64,000 bases of DNA from Pseudonocardia abyssalis (GCF_019263705.2 NZ_JADQDK010000001.1:5456001-5520000); one strand, 5' to 3'; shown: positions 51,508-59,989, counted from the stretch's first letter. The notes: a model not told the origin generated them from the sequence alone. Numbers and translations: made by a program.

Positions 51508-52422
51508 GTGGCTCGACGGGTGTCGCGCAGGGTGGTGGTCGCGGTGGCGACCGCGCTGCTGGTGCTGGCCGGTCTCGCGGTGGTGCTCGTCGACGGGGGC
51601 GGCGGAGGGTCGGCGTCGGGGGACTCGGCGTCGGTGTCCTCGGCCCCGTCGATCGGGTTCGCCGAGCCGGCCCCCGAGCGGTCCGGCGGGCTGGCGGACG
51701 AGTCGGCGGCGGCACCGTCGGTCGCGCCGGCGGCGCCGGGGGTGCCCGTCGGTGCGGTGGAACGCTCGCTCGTACGGACCGCGGAGGTCACCGTCGAGGT
51801 GGCGGACGCCGTCGCCGGGGTGCGGGACGTGCGGGCGGCGGCCGTCGCGGCGGGCGGGTTCGTCGCGGAGGAGCGCTCCGGTGACCACGGAGGCTCCGTC
51901 GTGCTGCGGGTGCCCGCCGACGCTCTGGACCGCGTGCTCGACGCCGTCGGGGCGGTCGGCGAGGTCACCGACCGGTCCTCGTCGGTCGTCGACGCGACGG
52001 AGCAGGTCGTCGACCTCGACGCGCGGGTCGCGAGCCAGCAGGCGAGCGTCGCGCGCGTCCGGGCGCTGCTCGCCGAGGCCACGACGATCGGCGAGGTCGT
52101 CGCGATCGAGTCGGAGCTGACGTCCCGCGAGGCCGAGCTGGACTCGCTGACCGGGCGGCTCGCCGCGGTGCGCGACCAGGTCGCGTTCTCCACCCTGACC
52201 GTCGACCTGCGCGTCCCCCACGTCGGTGCCGACGACGAGCCGCCGTCGGCCGCCGGGTTCGGGCCGGGCCTGGCGGCGGGCTGGGAGGGGCTGCTGGCGC
52301 TGGGCACCGGCGTCGGGACGGTGCTCGGGTTTCTCCTGCCGTTCGTCCCGGTCGTCGCACTGCCGGCGGGGCTCGCGTGGCTGCTGGTGCGACGGCGCCG
52401 ACGCTCCACCCCGGCGACGTAA
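51508..52422 (+). CDS. DUF4349-domain membrane protein
   Basis: A 304-residue protein with an N-terminal signal-anchor (VVVAVATALLVLAGLAVVLV), a Gly/Ser/Ala-rich linker, a DUF4349 domain with a coiled-coil middle (VVDLDARVASQQASVARVRALL; IESELTSREAELDSL) and a C-terminal membrane helix (GTVLGFLLPFVPVVALPAGLAWLLV) with a basic tail. The bulk is therefore extracytoplasmic between two membrane segments. GTG 51508 with GGAGG eight bases upstream. Function unknown. Confidence 0.82.
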   Translation: MARRVSRRVVVAVATALLVLAGLAVVLVDGGGGGSASGDSASVSSAPSIGFAEPAPERSGGLADESAAAPSVAPAAPGVPVGAVERSLVRTAEVTVEVADAVAGVRDVRAAAVAAGGFVAEERSGDHGGSVVLRVPADALDRVLDAVGAVGEVTDRSSSVVDATEQVVDLDARVASQQASVARVRALLAEATTIGEVVAIESELTSREAELDSLTGRLAAVRDQVAFSTLTVDLRVPHVGADDEPPSAAGFGPGLAAGWEGLLALGTGVGTVLGFLLPFVPVVALPAGLAWLLVRRRRRSTPAT

Positions 52423-52478
52423 CGCCTGGTCCACACGCTGCGACAGGACGGTCATCGCACAACGACGACGGGGGTCCC

Positions 52479-52814
52479 GTGACCGACATGTACCAGCAGC
52501 AGTCCGGCATACCGCCGCAGCGCAGGCCCCGGGATCCCTACGGGCACCCGTCGCAGCCGTTCACCCGGGCCGCCCCGCCCGTGCAGACCCGCACCAAGAC
52601 GATCATCATCCCGCCGCGCGACGGCACCGCGATGACGGCACTGCGGGGCACCGCCTACGTCCTCACGTCGTTGGCCAGCCTGCTGTTCATCGCCGTGGTG
52701 ATCTACGGGTACGTGCAGCTCGGCCGCGCCCAGGCCGCGCTGGAGCAGTTGGGCGGCGGGTTCCCGTCGATCGAGGCGCCCGCGACCCCCGGCGCGGTGC
52801 TGCCGCCCGGCTGA
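52479..52814 (+). CDS. Small hypothetical single-pass membrane protein
   Basis: A 111-residue product: Pro/Gln/Arg-rich cytoplasmic part (1-50), one membrane helix (TAYVLTSLASLLFIAVVIYGYV, about 55-76) and a short Pro-rich end. No family recognised. GTG 52479 (VTDMYQQQ) is the chosen start; the ATG three codons later is possible. It lies 56 bases after the DUF4349 gene in the same direction. Confidence 0.6.
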   Translation: MTDMYQQQSGIPPQRRPRDPYGHPSQPFTRAAPPVQTRTKTIIIPPRDGTAMTALRGTAYVLTSLASLLFIAVVIYGYVQLGRAQAALEQLGGGFPSIEAPATPGAVLPPG

Positions 52815-53114
52815 GCGGGGGCGCGGAGTGGTCCGGGTCATGAGGGGGAGTCAGGAACTCGGCCCACCCCGCGCCGTGCCGCCGCGGCCGTGCGGTCGGG
52901 GGCTCCGCACGCCCGGAGGCGTCGGGTGGCGCGGGGGCACCACCCGGACGGCCGGGGCGGGTGGGTGGCCCGCCCGGCCGATCGCGCCACGATGACAGTG
53001 AGTGACGGCCGCGACAACCCCTTCGGGTTACCCCGTTCGGGTGTTCTGTCCGAGACCTAGAGTGGGGTGCCCGCCGGAGCAGGTCCGCCCGGGTGTGCCC
53101 GAGGGAGTGCAGCA
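52815..53114 (+). promoter_or_regulatory. 300-base upstream region of the 4CL-like ligase gene, with promoter TAGAGT
   Basis: No gene is visible. It is very GC-rich with several weak dyads (for example GGGTGGGTGGCCCGCCC). A -10-like TAGAGT lies at 53058-53063, preceded by TTCTGTCC, and GAGGGAG precedes the ATG at 53115. The region probably holds the ligase promoter and a 5' leader of about 45 bases. Confidence 0.4.
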
Positions 53115-54686
53115 ATGCCCGTTCGCAGCCCGTACCCGGACGTCGAGATCCCGGAGATCTCCCTGTTCGACTTCCTGTTCACCGATTTCGGTGGCCGCGA
53201 CGCCGAGCCCGCCCTGATCGACGGCGGCTCGGGTGCGTCGATCTCCTTCGCCGAGCTCCGCGGGATGTCGGAGCGGATCGCGGCGGCGCTGGCCGAGCGG
53301 GGCATCACCAAGGGTGACGTCGTCGGCATCTTCTCCCCGAACACGCCGTACTACGCGGCGGTGTTCCACGGCATCCTGCGCGCCAACGCGATCGTCACCA
53401 GCGCCAACTCGCTCTACAGCCCCGGCGAGCTCGCCCACCAGCTCAAGGACTCCGGCGCGAAGCTGCTGTTCACCGCATCGCCGTTCCTCGAGCGCGCGGC
53501 CGCGGCCGTCGAGCAGGCGGGCCTGCCGGCCGACTCGATCATCGTGCTGGACGGCGCGGAGGGCTACCCCTCGCTGCGCGACCTGCTCGGCAGCACCGCC
53601 GACGTGCCCGCCGCCGACGTCGTGGCCACCGACACCGCGGTGCTCCCGTACTCCTCCGGCACCACGGGCCTGGCCAAGGGCGTCATCCTGACGCACCGCA
53701 ACCTGGTGGCGAACCTGCTGCAGATCCAGCAGATGGGCACCGTCACCGGCGAGACGAAGATCCTCGCGGTCCTGCCGTTCTTCCACATCTACGGCATGAC
53801 CGTGATGATGAACCAGGGCCTGCATGCGAACGCCACGGTGATCACGATGCCGAAGTTCGACCTGCCGGAGTTCCTGCGGATCATCTCCGAGTACCAGATC
53901 CAGCGCGTCTACATCGCGCCGCCGGTGGCCGTCGCGCTGGCCAAGCACCCGATCGTCGACCAGTACGACCTGTCCTGCATCGACATCATCTTCTCCGGCG
54001 CCGCCCCGCTCGACGCCGAGCTCGGGCACGCGATGGGCAAGCGGCTGGGCTGCACCGTCCTGCAGGGCTACGGGATGACGGAGCTCTCGCCCGTCAGTCA
54101 CTGCATGCCCGACGACCGCGCCGATCTCGACCTGAACTCCTCGGGCTTCGCGCTGCCCAACATCGAGTGCAAGCTCGTCGACCCGGAGACCGGCGAGGAG
54201 GTCGGCCCCGGCGGCCGCGGCGAGCTGTGGGTCAAGGGTCCCAACGTGATGGTCGGCTACCTCAACAACCCCGAGGCCACCGCCGCCACGCTCGACGACG
54301 AGGGCTACCTGCACACCGGCGACGTCGCGGAGGTCACCGAGGAGGGCGTCTTCTCGATCGTCGACCGCGTCAAGGAGCTGATCAAGTACAAGGGCTACCA
54401 GGTGCCGCCCGCCGAGCTGGAGGCCCTGCTGCTGACGAACGCGAAGATCGCCGACGCCGCCGTCATCGGGGTGAAGGACGCCGAGGGCGAGGAGGTGCCG
54501 AAGGCGTTCATCGTGACGCAGCAGGGCGCCGAGATCACCGCCGACGAGGTCATGGCCTTCGTCGCGGAGCGCATCGCCCCGCACAAGAAGGTGCGCGTGG
54601 TCGAGTTCATCGACGAGATCCCGAAGTCGGCCAGCGGCAAGATCCTGCGCAAGGACCTCCGCGCTCGGGAAGCCGCCAACGCCTGA
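53115..54686 (+). CDS. AMP-binding ligase of the 4-coumarate-CoA ligase type
   Basis: A 523-residue acyl/aryl-CoA ligase: LPYSSGTTGLAKGVILTHRN (near 178-197), YGMTELSPVSH, GYLHTGDVAEV, VDRVKELIKYKGYQVPPAELE and the acylation Lys in KSASGKILRKDL. Overall it fits the 4CL family (also fatty-acid/luciferase-like ligases). The substrate cannot be assigned. ATG 53115 with GAGGGAG upstream (about 7-9 bases). A large hairpin lies 130 bases after the stop. Confidence 0.87.
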   Translation: MPVRSPYPDVEIPEISLFDFLFTDFGGRDAEPALIDGGSGASISFAELRGMSERIAAALAERGITKGDVVGIFSPNTPYYAAVFHGILRANAIVTSANSLYSPGELAHQLKDSGAKLLFTASPFLERAAAAVEQAGLPADSIIVLDGAEGYPSLRDLLGSTADVPAADVVATDTAVLPYSSGTTGLAKGVILTHRNLVANLLQIQQMGTVTGETKILAVLPFFHIYGMTVMMNQGLHANATVITMPKFDLPEFLRIISEYQIQRVYIAPPVAVALAKHPIVDQYDLSCIDIIFSGAAPLDAELGHAMGKRLGCTVLQGYGMTELSPVSHCMPDDRADLDLNSSGFALPNIECKLVDPETGEEVGPGGRGELWVKGPNVMVGYLNNPEATAATLDDEGYLHTGDVAEVTEEGVFSIVDRVKELIKYKGYQVPPAELEALLLTNAKIADAAVIGVKDAEGEEVPKAFIVTQQGAEITADEVMAFVAERIAPHKKVRVVEFIDEIPKSASGKILRKDLRAREAANA

Positions 54687-54815
54687 GACGGCGGACCAGC
54701 CGGAACGAGGCCCTGACCAGCACGAACGCCCGACCGCTCCCGCTCCCCCTCGGTGAGGGAACGGCGTAGTGCCGGGTGATCCGGGGTTGTCCACGGGACC
54801 GGTACGGAACGCGGA

Positions 54816-54865
54816 GAGGCCCCGGCGTCCACAGTGGAACTGTCACCGTGGACCGCCGGGGCCTC
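54816..54865. terminator. Hairpin between 4CL-like gene and integrase remnant
   Basis: Arms GAGGCCCCGGCG... and ...CGCCGGGGCCTC pair over a bulged stem of about 20 bp around GGAACTGT. It lies 15 bases after the end of the integrase remnant (minus strand) and 130 bases after the 4CL-like stop; it could terminate either. Confidence 0.55.
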
Positions 54866-54879
54866 TGCCGTTCCCGCCC

Positions 54880-55580
54880 TCATCCGTCGAGCAGCGTCGT
54901 GATGCGGTCGTTGTAGGCCGAACGCCGCCCGTCCAGACACGTCGCGTAGACCGTCGACAGCACCCTGACGGAGTTCTCCGCGCGCTCGGCCACCTCGGTG
55001 GGCGGACCCCCGCGGCCCACCAGCTCGACAGAGCGGCGTGGCGGAGGTACGGACGTCGGGCGAGCGGGGACGCCTCCTGCGCGGGGCTGAGCCGATCGCC
55101 CGGGCCTGCTCCCACACCCGGGAGTAGACCGAGCCCGGCGCGTTCTCGCCCGACTCGATGCCGGAGAACGGCCGACCGTCCCGCGTCGTCCGGAACTCCG
55201 CCAGGTGCGCGCGCGGGATCTCGACGAGTGCGGGCGGGATCGGCACCGGTCGTACCTCGTCCCCCGCACGGCGCTTCAACGGACGCTCGTGGTGCCGCTT
55301 CCCCCGCGGTGCGTAGTAGCCGGCGCTGACCTCCGAGCGCGAACCCGTGAGCACCAGCTCACCAACCCGAGGCGGGCAACGCGCAGTCCGCCTCCCGCGG
55401 CAACTGGACCTCTCCGGGTCGCAGACCGGCGTAGTGGATGCGGGCGGAGAACGCGTGCAGCCGCCGACCACGGTCCTGGTCCTGACGCCGCCGGCCCCCG
55501 ACGTAGGTCACCGCTGCGAGCAGTTGCCGCGCCTGCGCCGGGTTGACCACGACGCGCGGGTCCACGACCTGCGGCCCGCG
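54880..55580 (-). pseudogene. Tyrosine recombinase (site-specific integrase) remnant with at least three frameshifts
   Basis: Four collinear pieces in changing frames spell the C-terminal half of an actinobacterial integrase: VVVNPAQARQLLAAV ... YAGLRPGEVQLP (55580-55362); GELVLTGSRSEV ... RPLKRRAGDEVRPVPIPPAL ... SVYSRVWEQARA (55363-55097); SPLARRPYLRHAALSSWWAAGV (about 55090-55005); PPTEVAERAENSVRVLSTVY + ATCLDG...LLDG stop (55005-54880). The Arg-His pair and nucleophile Tyr are still readable. The N-terminal SAM-like domain is missing. It cannot be functional. It marks a former integration. Confidence 0.8.
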
Positions 55581-55620
55581 TCACCGATGAGTTCGTGCCC
55601 CACTCCGTGTCAGTACCGGC

Positions 55621-56166
55621 ATGAGCGATGCGGATGCGGGCCCGGGCAAGGTCGTGGTGAACAGGGCGATGTCGTTGGACGGCTTCATCGCCGGCCCCGA
55701 CGACGTGATGGACTGGATGTTCGAGCACTTCGGGAACGACCTGTTCCCCGAGGTCGTGCAGGCCACCGGCGCCATGCTCGTCGGCCGGCGCACCCACGAG
55801 GTCGCCAAGCGGATGTCCCCTCCCGAGGGCGCCGAGTACGACGGGGGACCGGTGTTCGTCCTGACGCACCGGCCGCCGGACGAGCCGGAGCCCGGCGTCA
55901 CGTTCCTCACCTGCGATCTCGCGGAGGCCGTCGCCACGGCGCGGGCCTCCGCGGGCGGGAAGGACCTGGAGATCCTCGGTGCCGACGTGGCCGGTCAGTG
56001 CCTGCAGCGGGGACTCGTCGACGAGATCCTGGTCTACGTCCTGCCGGTGCTGCTCGGTGACGGCGTGCGGTTCTCGGCCCCGGGCCTCGGCAGGATCGAC
56101 CTGGAACCGTTCGGCACCACGCAGTCGGGTTCCGTGACGATGCTCCGCTTCCGCGTGCGGACGTAG
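55621..56166 (+). CDS. RibD C-terminal/dihydrofolate-reductase-like protein 1
   Basis: A 181-residue protein of the RibD-C/DHFR-like superfamily common in actinobacteria: NRAMSLDGFIAGPDDVMDWM, MLVGRRTHEVAKRM, LEILGADVAGQCLQRGLVDE and VLPVLLGDGVRF. A nucleotide-cofactor-dependent reduction is expected; substrate unknown. ATG 55621. A paralogue (56818-57366, opposite strand) is similar throughout, and the two face each other across methyltransferase debris. Confidence 0.85.
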   Translation: MSDADAGPGKVVVNRAMSLDGFIAGPDDVMDWMFEHFGNDLFPEVVQATGAMLVGRRTHEVAKRMSPPEGAEYDGGPVFVLTHRPPDEPEPGVTFLTCDLAEAVATARASAGGKDLEILGADVAGQCLQRGLVDEILVYVLPVLLGDGVRFSAPGLGRIDLEPFGTTQSGSVTMLRFRVRT

Positions 56167-56336
56167 GCCGCGCCGCACCTCGGCGTACGCGAGGCGGCCC
56201 GTGCCCAGGTCGGTCGGACCTCCTCCCGGCGGTCGTCAGGCCGACCGGCGGCAGCACCAGGCCGTGCCCGTGACCGCGCCGACACCGGGCCGCCGGGCAT
56301 CCGTCGCCCGATCCCGGCCCGGAGCCCGAGGTGCGG

Positions 56337-56540
56337 GGCGTCCGTCGTGGTGCGGCCGGAGTCGATCGCGCTGGTCGCGCTGCTCTGGCTCAGGAGGTAG
56401 CGGGTCAGGGTGTCGGCCGTCATGGGCACCTCGTGGCCGAGCTCCTCGGCCCCGACGAACCGCAACCCGGCTGCGACCGCCCCGGACCGCCTGCGACGAC
56501 ATGCCGGTGCCGCAGCCGACGTCGACGGCCGGACCGACGG
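56337..56540 (-). pseudogene. Class I SAM methyltransferase remnant
   Basis: Two pieces in different frames: VGPAVDVGCGTGMSSQAV (56538-56488), a SAM-binding motif I, and then directly AGLRFVGAEELGHEVPMTAD + TLTRYLLSQSSATSAIDSGRTTTD (56480-56337), which looks like the C-terminal part. The central 100+ residues expected of a methyltransferase are missing, and a frame change lies near 56485. This is a deleted, non-functional gene. Confidence 0.6.
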
Positions 56541-56549
56541 GCCCACGTC

Positions 56550-56799
56550 CGGGCCGAGCACGACGTCGTGCGGCAGCCGCCTCAGTTCGTCCACCTCGAC
56601 GGTGACGCCATGGCGCAGGGCGACGTTCCGCAGGGTCGTCCAGCGCCCCGTCGCCATGTCCTCCGCCGAGAGGTCTCCCGCACGTCCTCCTCCGACGTCC
56701 CGGCCCACCGCTCGGTCGAGCCCAGCCGCGGTCGTCGAGCAGGTGCACCCGGCGGCCGTCGTCGAGCACCAGCTCATGGTGGGCCGACACCGTGATCAT
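56550..56799 (-). pseudogene. Frameshifted small hypothetical gene
   Basis: ATG 56799 opens MITVSAHHELVLDDGRRVHL + LDDRGW, and after a frame change (around 56715-56665) the sequence continues AEDMATGRWTTLRNVALRHG + VTVEVDELRRLPHDVVLGP. Together they would form one protein of about 85 residues. Codon use is coding-like in both pieces. I recognise no function. It is next to the methyltransferase remnant in the same direction. Confidence 0.5.
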
Positions 56800-56817
56800 G
56801 CCGGCATCCGGGCCAAT

Positions 56818-57366
56818 CTAGGCAGCGTCGGCGCCGCCCCGGCGCAGCACGCGGTACCAGTGCTCCGTCTCGCCCGGGAGCCGTTCGAGCCGGACCTGCG
56901 CACCTCCCGGGTGGTGGAACAGGCGGACGCCGTCGCCGAGCAGAACCGGGGCGACGAACACCAGCACCTCGTCGAGCAGGCCGGCCGCGACGCACTGCCG
57001 GGCGACGTCGGCGCCGAGGACGTTGACGTAGCCCTCGCCCGCCGCCCCGCACGCCCGCGCGACGGCGTCGTGGAGGTCGGTGCAGAACACGACGTCCGGT
57101 GGTGGGTCGGCGGGCGGACGGTGGGTCAGGACGACCACCGGGCCGTGGTAGGCGCCGCCGAACGCCCCCTCCTTCTCGGTGCCGCGGTTGGGGTCGTCGC
57201 CGCCGTAGGTGGTGCGGCCGGCCAGGATGGCGCCGACCCCGGCCAGCAGGCGCTCCGCGGTCGGGTTCCCGCCGGTCAGGTGCTCGGTCAGCCACGACAT
57301 GTCGCCGTCTGGGCCGGCGATGAAGCCGTCGAGCGACATCGTCGCGGAGTACAGGGTCGTGGCCAT
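56818..57366 (-). CDS. RibD C-terminal/dihydrofolate-reductase-like protein 2
   Basis: A 182-residue RibD-C/DHFR-like protein: LYSATMSLDGFIAGPDGDMSW, AILAGRTTYGG, NVLGADVARQCVAAGLLDE, VAPVLLGDGVRL. ATG 57366 has AGGAGG seven bases upstream. It is divergent from the OhrR-like gene (165-base gap). It resembles the protein at 55621-56166, indicating an old duplication. Reductase activity on an unknown substrate is inferred. Confidence 0.87.
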   Translation of the reverse strand: MATTLYSATMSLDGFIAGPDGDMSWLTEHLTGGNPTAERLLAGVGAILAGRTTYGGDDPNRGTEKEGAFGGAYHGPVVVLTHRPPADPPPDVVFCTDLHDAVARACGAAGEGYVNVLGADVARQCVAAGLLDEVLVFVAPVLLGDGVRLFHHPGGAQVRLERLPGETEHWYRVLRRGGADAA

Positions 57367-57519
57367 GTGGTCCTCCTGGGTCGTCGAGGGGATGGACCGT
57401 CCGGCGAGGGGGAACTCATCGGTGCCTACAGTGAACTGAAAGGGCGAATCGATACCGCCGAACGGACGCATAGTCCCTGTCGTGCCGAGGGTTCGGGCGT
57501 CGGACCCGGCGGGCGCGCC

Positions 57520-57534
57520 TACAGTAGGTCGATG
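57520..57534 (+). promoter_or_regulatory. Probable leaderless promoter of the OhrR-like gene (TACAGT)
   Basis: TACAGT at 57520-57525 lies six bases before the ATG at 57532, the spacing of a leaderless transcript, and no ribosome-binding site is seen. Confidence 0.4.
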
Positions 57535-58035
57535 GCGCAGTCGGAATCCGCGTGGTCGATGAACCTCGACGAGCAGCTGTGCTTCTCGCTGTACGCCGCG
57601 TCCCGGGCGATGATCAGCTGCTACCGCCCTCAGCTCGACGCCGTCGGCATCACCTATCCGCAGTACCTCGTGATGCTCGTGCTCTGGGAGCGCGAGGAGG
57701 CCACGGTCACCTCGATCGGCGCGGCCCTGCAGCTGGAGACCGGCACGCTCTCGCCGCTGCTCAAGCGGCTGGAGGCCGCCGGCTTCGTCGACCGGCGCCG
57801 CCAGGAGACCGACGAGCGATCGGTGCTCGTGTCGCTCACCGCGGCGGGTCGGGAGCTGCGTGAGCGGGTGCCCGACATCCAGCGCCGGGTCGGCCTGGCC
57901 ACCGGGCTGACCCACGACGACATCGCCGAGCTGCGGCGCACCCTCGACGACCTGAGTCGCCAGCTGCGCGCCGCCGGGGTCGCTCAGCCGACCGGGACCG
58001 ACACGCCCACGCCGCCGCGGGTGTCGGCCCCGTAG
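57532..58035 (+). CDS. ohrR: MarR-family regulator, OhrR-like
   Basis: A 167-residue winged-helix regulator: [24 protein letters not shown] with Cys17 at the position of the peroxide-sensing Cys of Ohr[15 protein letters not shown], and wing region [16 protein letters not shown]. OhrR represses an organic-hydroperoxide reductase (ohr) until oxidised. No ohr gene is in the window; the divergent neighbour is the RibD/DHFR-like gene. Its end overlaps the convergent VOC gene by 52 bases. Confidence 0.83.
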   Translation: MAQSESAWSMNLDEQLCFSLYAASRAMISCYRPQLDAVGITYPQYLVMLVLWEREEATVTSIGAALQLETGTLSPLLKRLEAAGFVDRRRQETDERSVLVSLTAAGRELRERVPDIQRRVGLATGLTHDDIAELRRTLDDLSRQLRAAGVAQPTGTDTPTPPRVSAP

Positions 58036-58490
58036 CGGGCGATCTCCGCGTCGATGTCCAGCGCCGCCGTGCGCATGGTCGCGTCCCCGTCCAGCAGTGC
58101 GGCCGGCACCAGCCAGCTCACCTCGAACTCGATGCCGTCGGGGTCGTGGGCGTAGAGCGCCTTGGTGCTGCCGTGGTCGGACGCGCCGACGAGCGCGCCG
58201 TGCTCGCGCAGCACGCCGGCGATACGCCGCAGCTCGCCGAGGGTGTCGACCTCCCAGGCCAGGTGGTAGAGCCCCACCGTGCTCCGGCCCGCACCGGAGG
58301 CCCCCGCCTGCGCGCCGATCGCGAACAGGCCCAGGTCGTGGTCGTTGGTCGACGCCTCGGCCTGTAGGAACGCGGCTCGCCCGGGGACGCCGGCGACGGT
58401 GCGGAATCCCAGGACCTGCTGGTAGAAGGTGACGCTGGTGTCGAGGTCACGGACGTAGAGGACGGCGTGGTTGAGGCGCTGGACGGGCAT
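57984..58490 (-). CDS. VOC-family (glyoxalase/dioxygenase-like) protein
   Basis: A 168-residue vicinal-oxygen-chelate metalloprotein: LNHAVLYVRDLDTSVTFYQQVLGF (first metal His), LYHLAWEVDTLGELRRI (second His) and YAHDPDGIEFEVSW (Glu). The ends fit 2,3-dihydroxybiphenyl-type or glyoxalase-like relatives; substrate unknown. ATG 58490 has AAAGGAG upstream. Divergent from the MarR gene with a symmetric site in between, so probably regulated by it. Confidence 0.87.
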   Translation of the reverse strand: MPVQRLNHAVLYVRDLDTSVTFYQQVLGFRTVAGVPGRAAFLQAEASTNDHDLGLFAIGAQAGASGAGRSTVGLYHLAWEVDTLGELRRIAGVLREHGALVGASDHGSTKALYAHDPDGIEFEVSWLVPAALLDGDATMRTAALDIDAEIARYGADTRGGVGVSVPVG

Positions 58491-58504
58491 CGGATCTCCT
58501 TTGA

Positions 58505-58538
58505 TTGAACGCTCATACATTAACACATGAAAGTTCAA
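58505..58538. promoter_or_regulatory. Candidate MarR operator between VOC and MarR genes
   Basis: Inverted repeat TTGAAC (58505-58510) and GTTCAA (58533-58538) separated by 22 AT-rich bases (CATACATTAACACATGAA), which stand out in this GC-rich DNA and likely contain the promoters of both divergent genes. Confidence 0.45.
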
Positions 58539-58562
58539 CTGTCTTCGGCTACGCTGCGCCGT

Positions 58563-59057
58563 GTGACGGACGACGGGTGGCTCACCGAGGACCAGCTCGA
58601 CGCGTGGCTGACGTTCCAGGCGGCTTCCACGCTCCTGGACGCGGCGCTCGACCGCCAGCTCCAGCGCGACGCCGGCCTGCCGCACGCCTACTACCTGATC
58701 CTGGCGATGCTCTCCGACGTGCCCGGCCGCACGCTGCGGATGAGCGACCTGGCCGTCATGACGCAGAGTTCGCAGAGCCGGCTCTCGCACGCGGTGTCGC
58801 GGCTGGAGGGCAACGGCTGGGTCCGCCGCATCCCATGCCCCGACGACCGGCGCAGCACGCTCGCCCGCCTCACCGACGCCGGGTTCGACGTCCTCGCCGC
58901 CGCCGCTCCTGGCCACGTCGCCACGGTGCGCACGCACGTCTTCGACCGGCTCAGCCCCGAGCAGGTGGGCCAGCTCCGCGAGATCGGCCGGACGATCCTG
59001 GACGGCCTCGATGCGCCGACCACGTGGCCCGGCCGGGAGGCCCGGCTGGCAGAGTGA
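58563..59057 (+). CDS. MarR-family transcriptional regulator
   Basis: A winged-helix regulator of 164 residues: DAWLTFQAASTLLDAALDRQ, YYLILAMLSDVPGRTLRMSD and the wing PCPDDRRSTLARLTDAG. GTG 58563 is preferred since it gives the usual N-terminus (VTDDGWLTEDQLDAW); ATG 58527 would add 12 residues that lie in the operator region. Divergent from the VOC gene. gpmA starts six bases downstream, so they may be cotranscribed. Ligand unknown. Confidence 0.85.
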   Translation: MTDDGWLTEDQLDAWLTFQAASTLLDAALDRQLQRDAGLPHAYYLILAMLSDVPGRTLRMSDLAVMTQSSQSRLSHAVSRLEGNGWVRRIPCPDDRRSTLARLTDAGFDVLAAAAPGHVATVRTHVFDRLSPEQVGQLREIGRTILDGLDAPTTWPGREARLAE

Positions 59058-59063
59058 TCTCCC

Positions 59064-59798
59064 ATGGGAACCCTGGTGCTGCTCCGTCACGGGCAGAGCG
59101 CGTGGAACGCCGAGAACCTCTTCACGGGCTGGGTGGACGTGCCGCTCACCGAGACCGGTGAGCAGGAGGCCCGCCGTGGCGGTGAGCTGCTGCGAGAGGC
59201 CGGGCTGCTGCCCGACGTGGTGCACACCTCGCTGATGCGCCGCGCGATCTCCACCGCCCACCTCGCGCTCGACGCGTGCGACCGGCACTGGATCCCGGTC
59301 AAGCGCGACTGGCGGCTCAACGAGCGCCACTACGGCGCGCTGCAGGGCAAGGACAAGAAGCAGACGCTCGCGGAGTTCGGCGAGGAGCAGTTCATGCTCT
59401 GGCGCCGCTCCTACGACACGCCGCCGCCGGAGATCGAGGTCGGTTCCGAGTTCGACCAGAGCGGCGACCCCCGCTACGCCGGGATCACCGTTCCGCGCAC
59501 CGAGTGCCTCCTGGACGTCGTGACGCGCTTCCTGCCGTACTGGGAGTCCGAGGTGGTGTCGGACCTGCGGGCCGGGAAGGTGGTGCTCCTCGCCGCGCAC
59601 GGCAACTCGCTGCGCGCGCTCGTCAAGCACCTCGACGGGATCTCCGACGCCGACATCGCCGGGCTCAACATTCCCACGGGCATGCCGCTGCGCTACGACC
59701 TCGACGACGACATGCGCCCCACGGTCCCCGGAGGCACGTACCTCGACCCGCAGGCTGCGGCCGACGCCGCGGCCGCGGTGGCGTCGCAGGGGCGCTGA
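59064..59798 (+). CDS. gpmA: 2,3-bisphosphoglycerate-dependent phosphoglycerate mutase
   Basis: Glycolytic mutase interconverting 3- and 2-phosphoglycerate, 244 residues. Phosphohistidine motif [10 protein letters not shown] (His9), [33 protein letters not shown] and [15 protein letters not shown] with the second catalytic His. ATG 59064. Followed by a hairpin repeat and the senX3-regX3 pair, as in mycobacteria (gpm1-senX3-regX3). Confidence 0.94.
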   Translation: MGTLVLLRHGQSAWNAENLFTGWVDVPLTETGEQEARRGGELLREAGLLPDVVHTSLMRRAISTAHLALDACDRHWIPVKRDWRLNERHYGALQGKDKKQTLAEFGEEQFMLWRRSYDTPPPEIEVGSEFDQSGDPRYAGITVPRTECLLDVVTRFLPYWESEVVSDLRAGKVVLLAAHGNSLRALVKHLDGISDADIAGLNIPTGMPLRYDLDDDMRPTVPGGTYLDPQAAADAAAAVASQGR

Positions 59799-59812
59799 CG
59801 CCCGTCCCGCCG

Positions 59813-59867
59813 TTGCAGCACAGCCACCTTCCCGCCATCTCGTTGCGGGAAGGTGGCTGTACTGCAA
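59813..59867. repeat. GCAGTA(A/C)AGCCAC hairpin repeat, copy C
   Basis: Arms TTGCAGCACAGCCACCTTCC and GGAAGGTGGCTGTACTGCAA pair almost fully around CGCCATCTCGTTGCGG. It resembles copies at 9185-9237 and 41037-41087 (same CAGCCAC core and CTCGT centre). Located 15 bases after the gpmA stop, so it probably serves as its terminator. Confidence 0.7.
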
Positions 59868-59989
59868 TCGGGGGGCGGACGGCCGATGTAGTGAACGCGG
59901 TGTGAACGCGGGCCGAAATGTGCCGTTCCCGGACGTCACCGCGGTCACGACCGGGGTCCTGGGCTGGCCAATGCCGCCCTCCGGCTGCC

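Noticed and set aside
54395..55471. A single 358-codon gene on the minus strand overlapping the 4CL-like gene.
   Set aside because: Only a central piece resembles an integrase; the rest of that homology continues in other frames, and the left part is antisense to a well-supported ligase.
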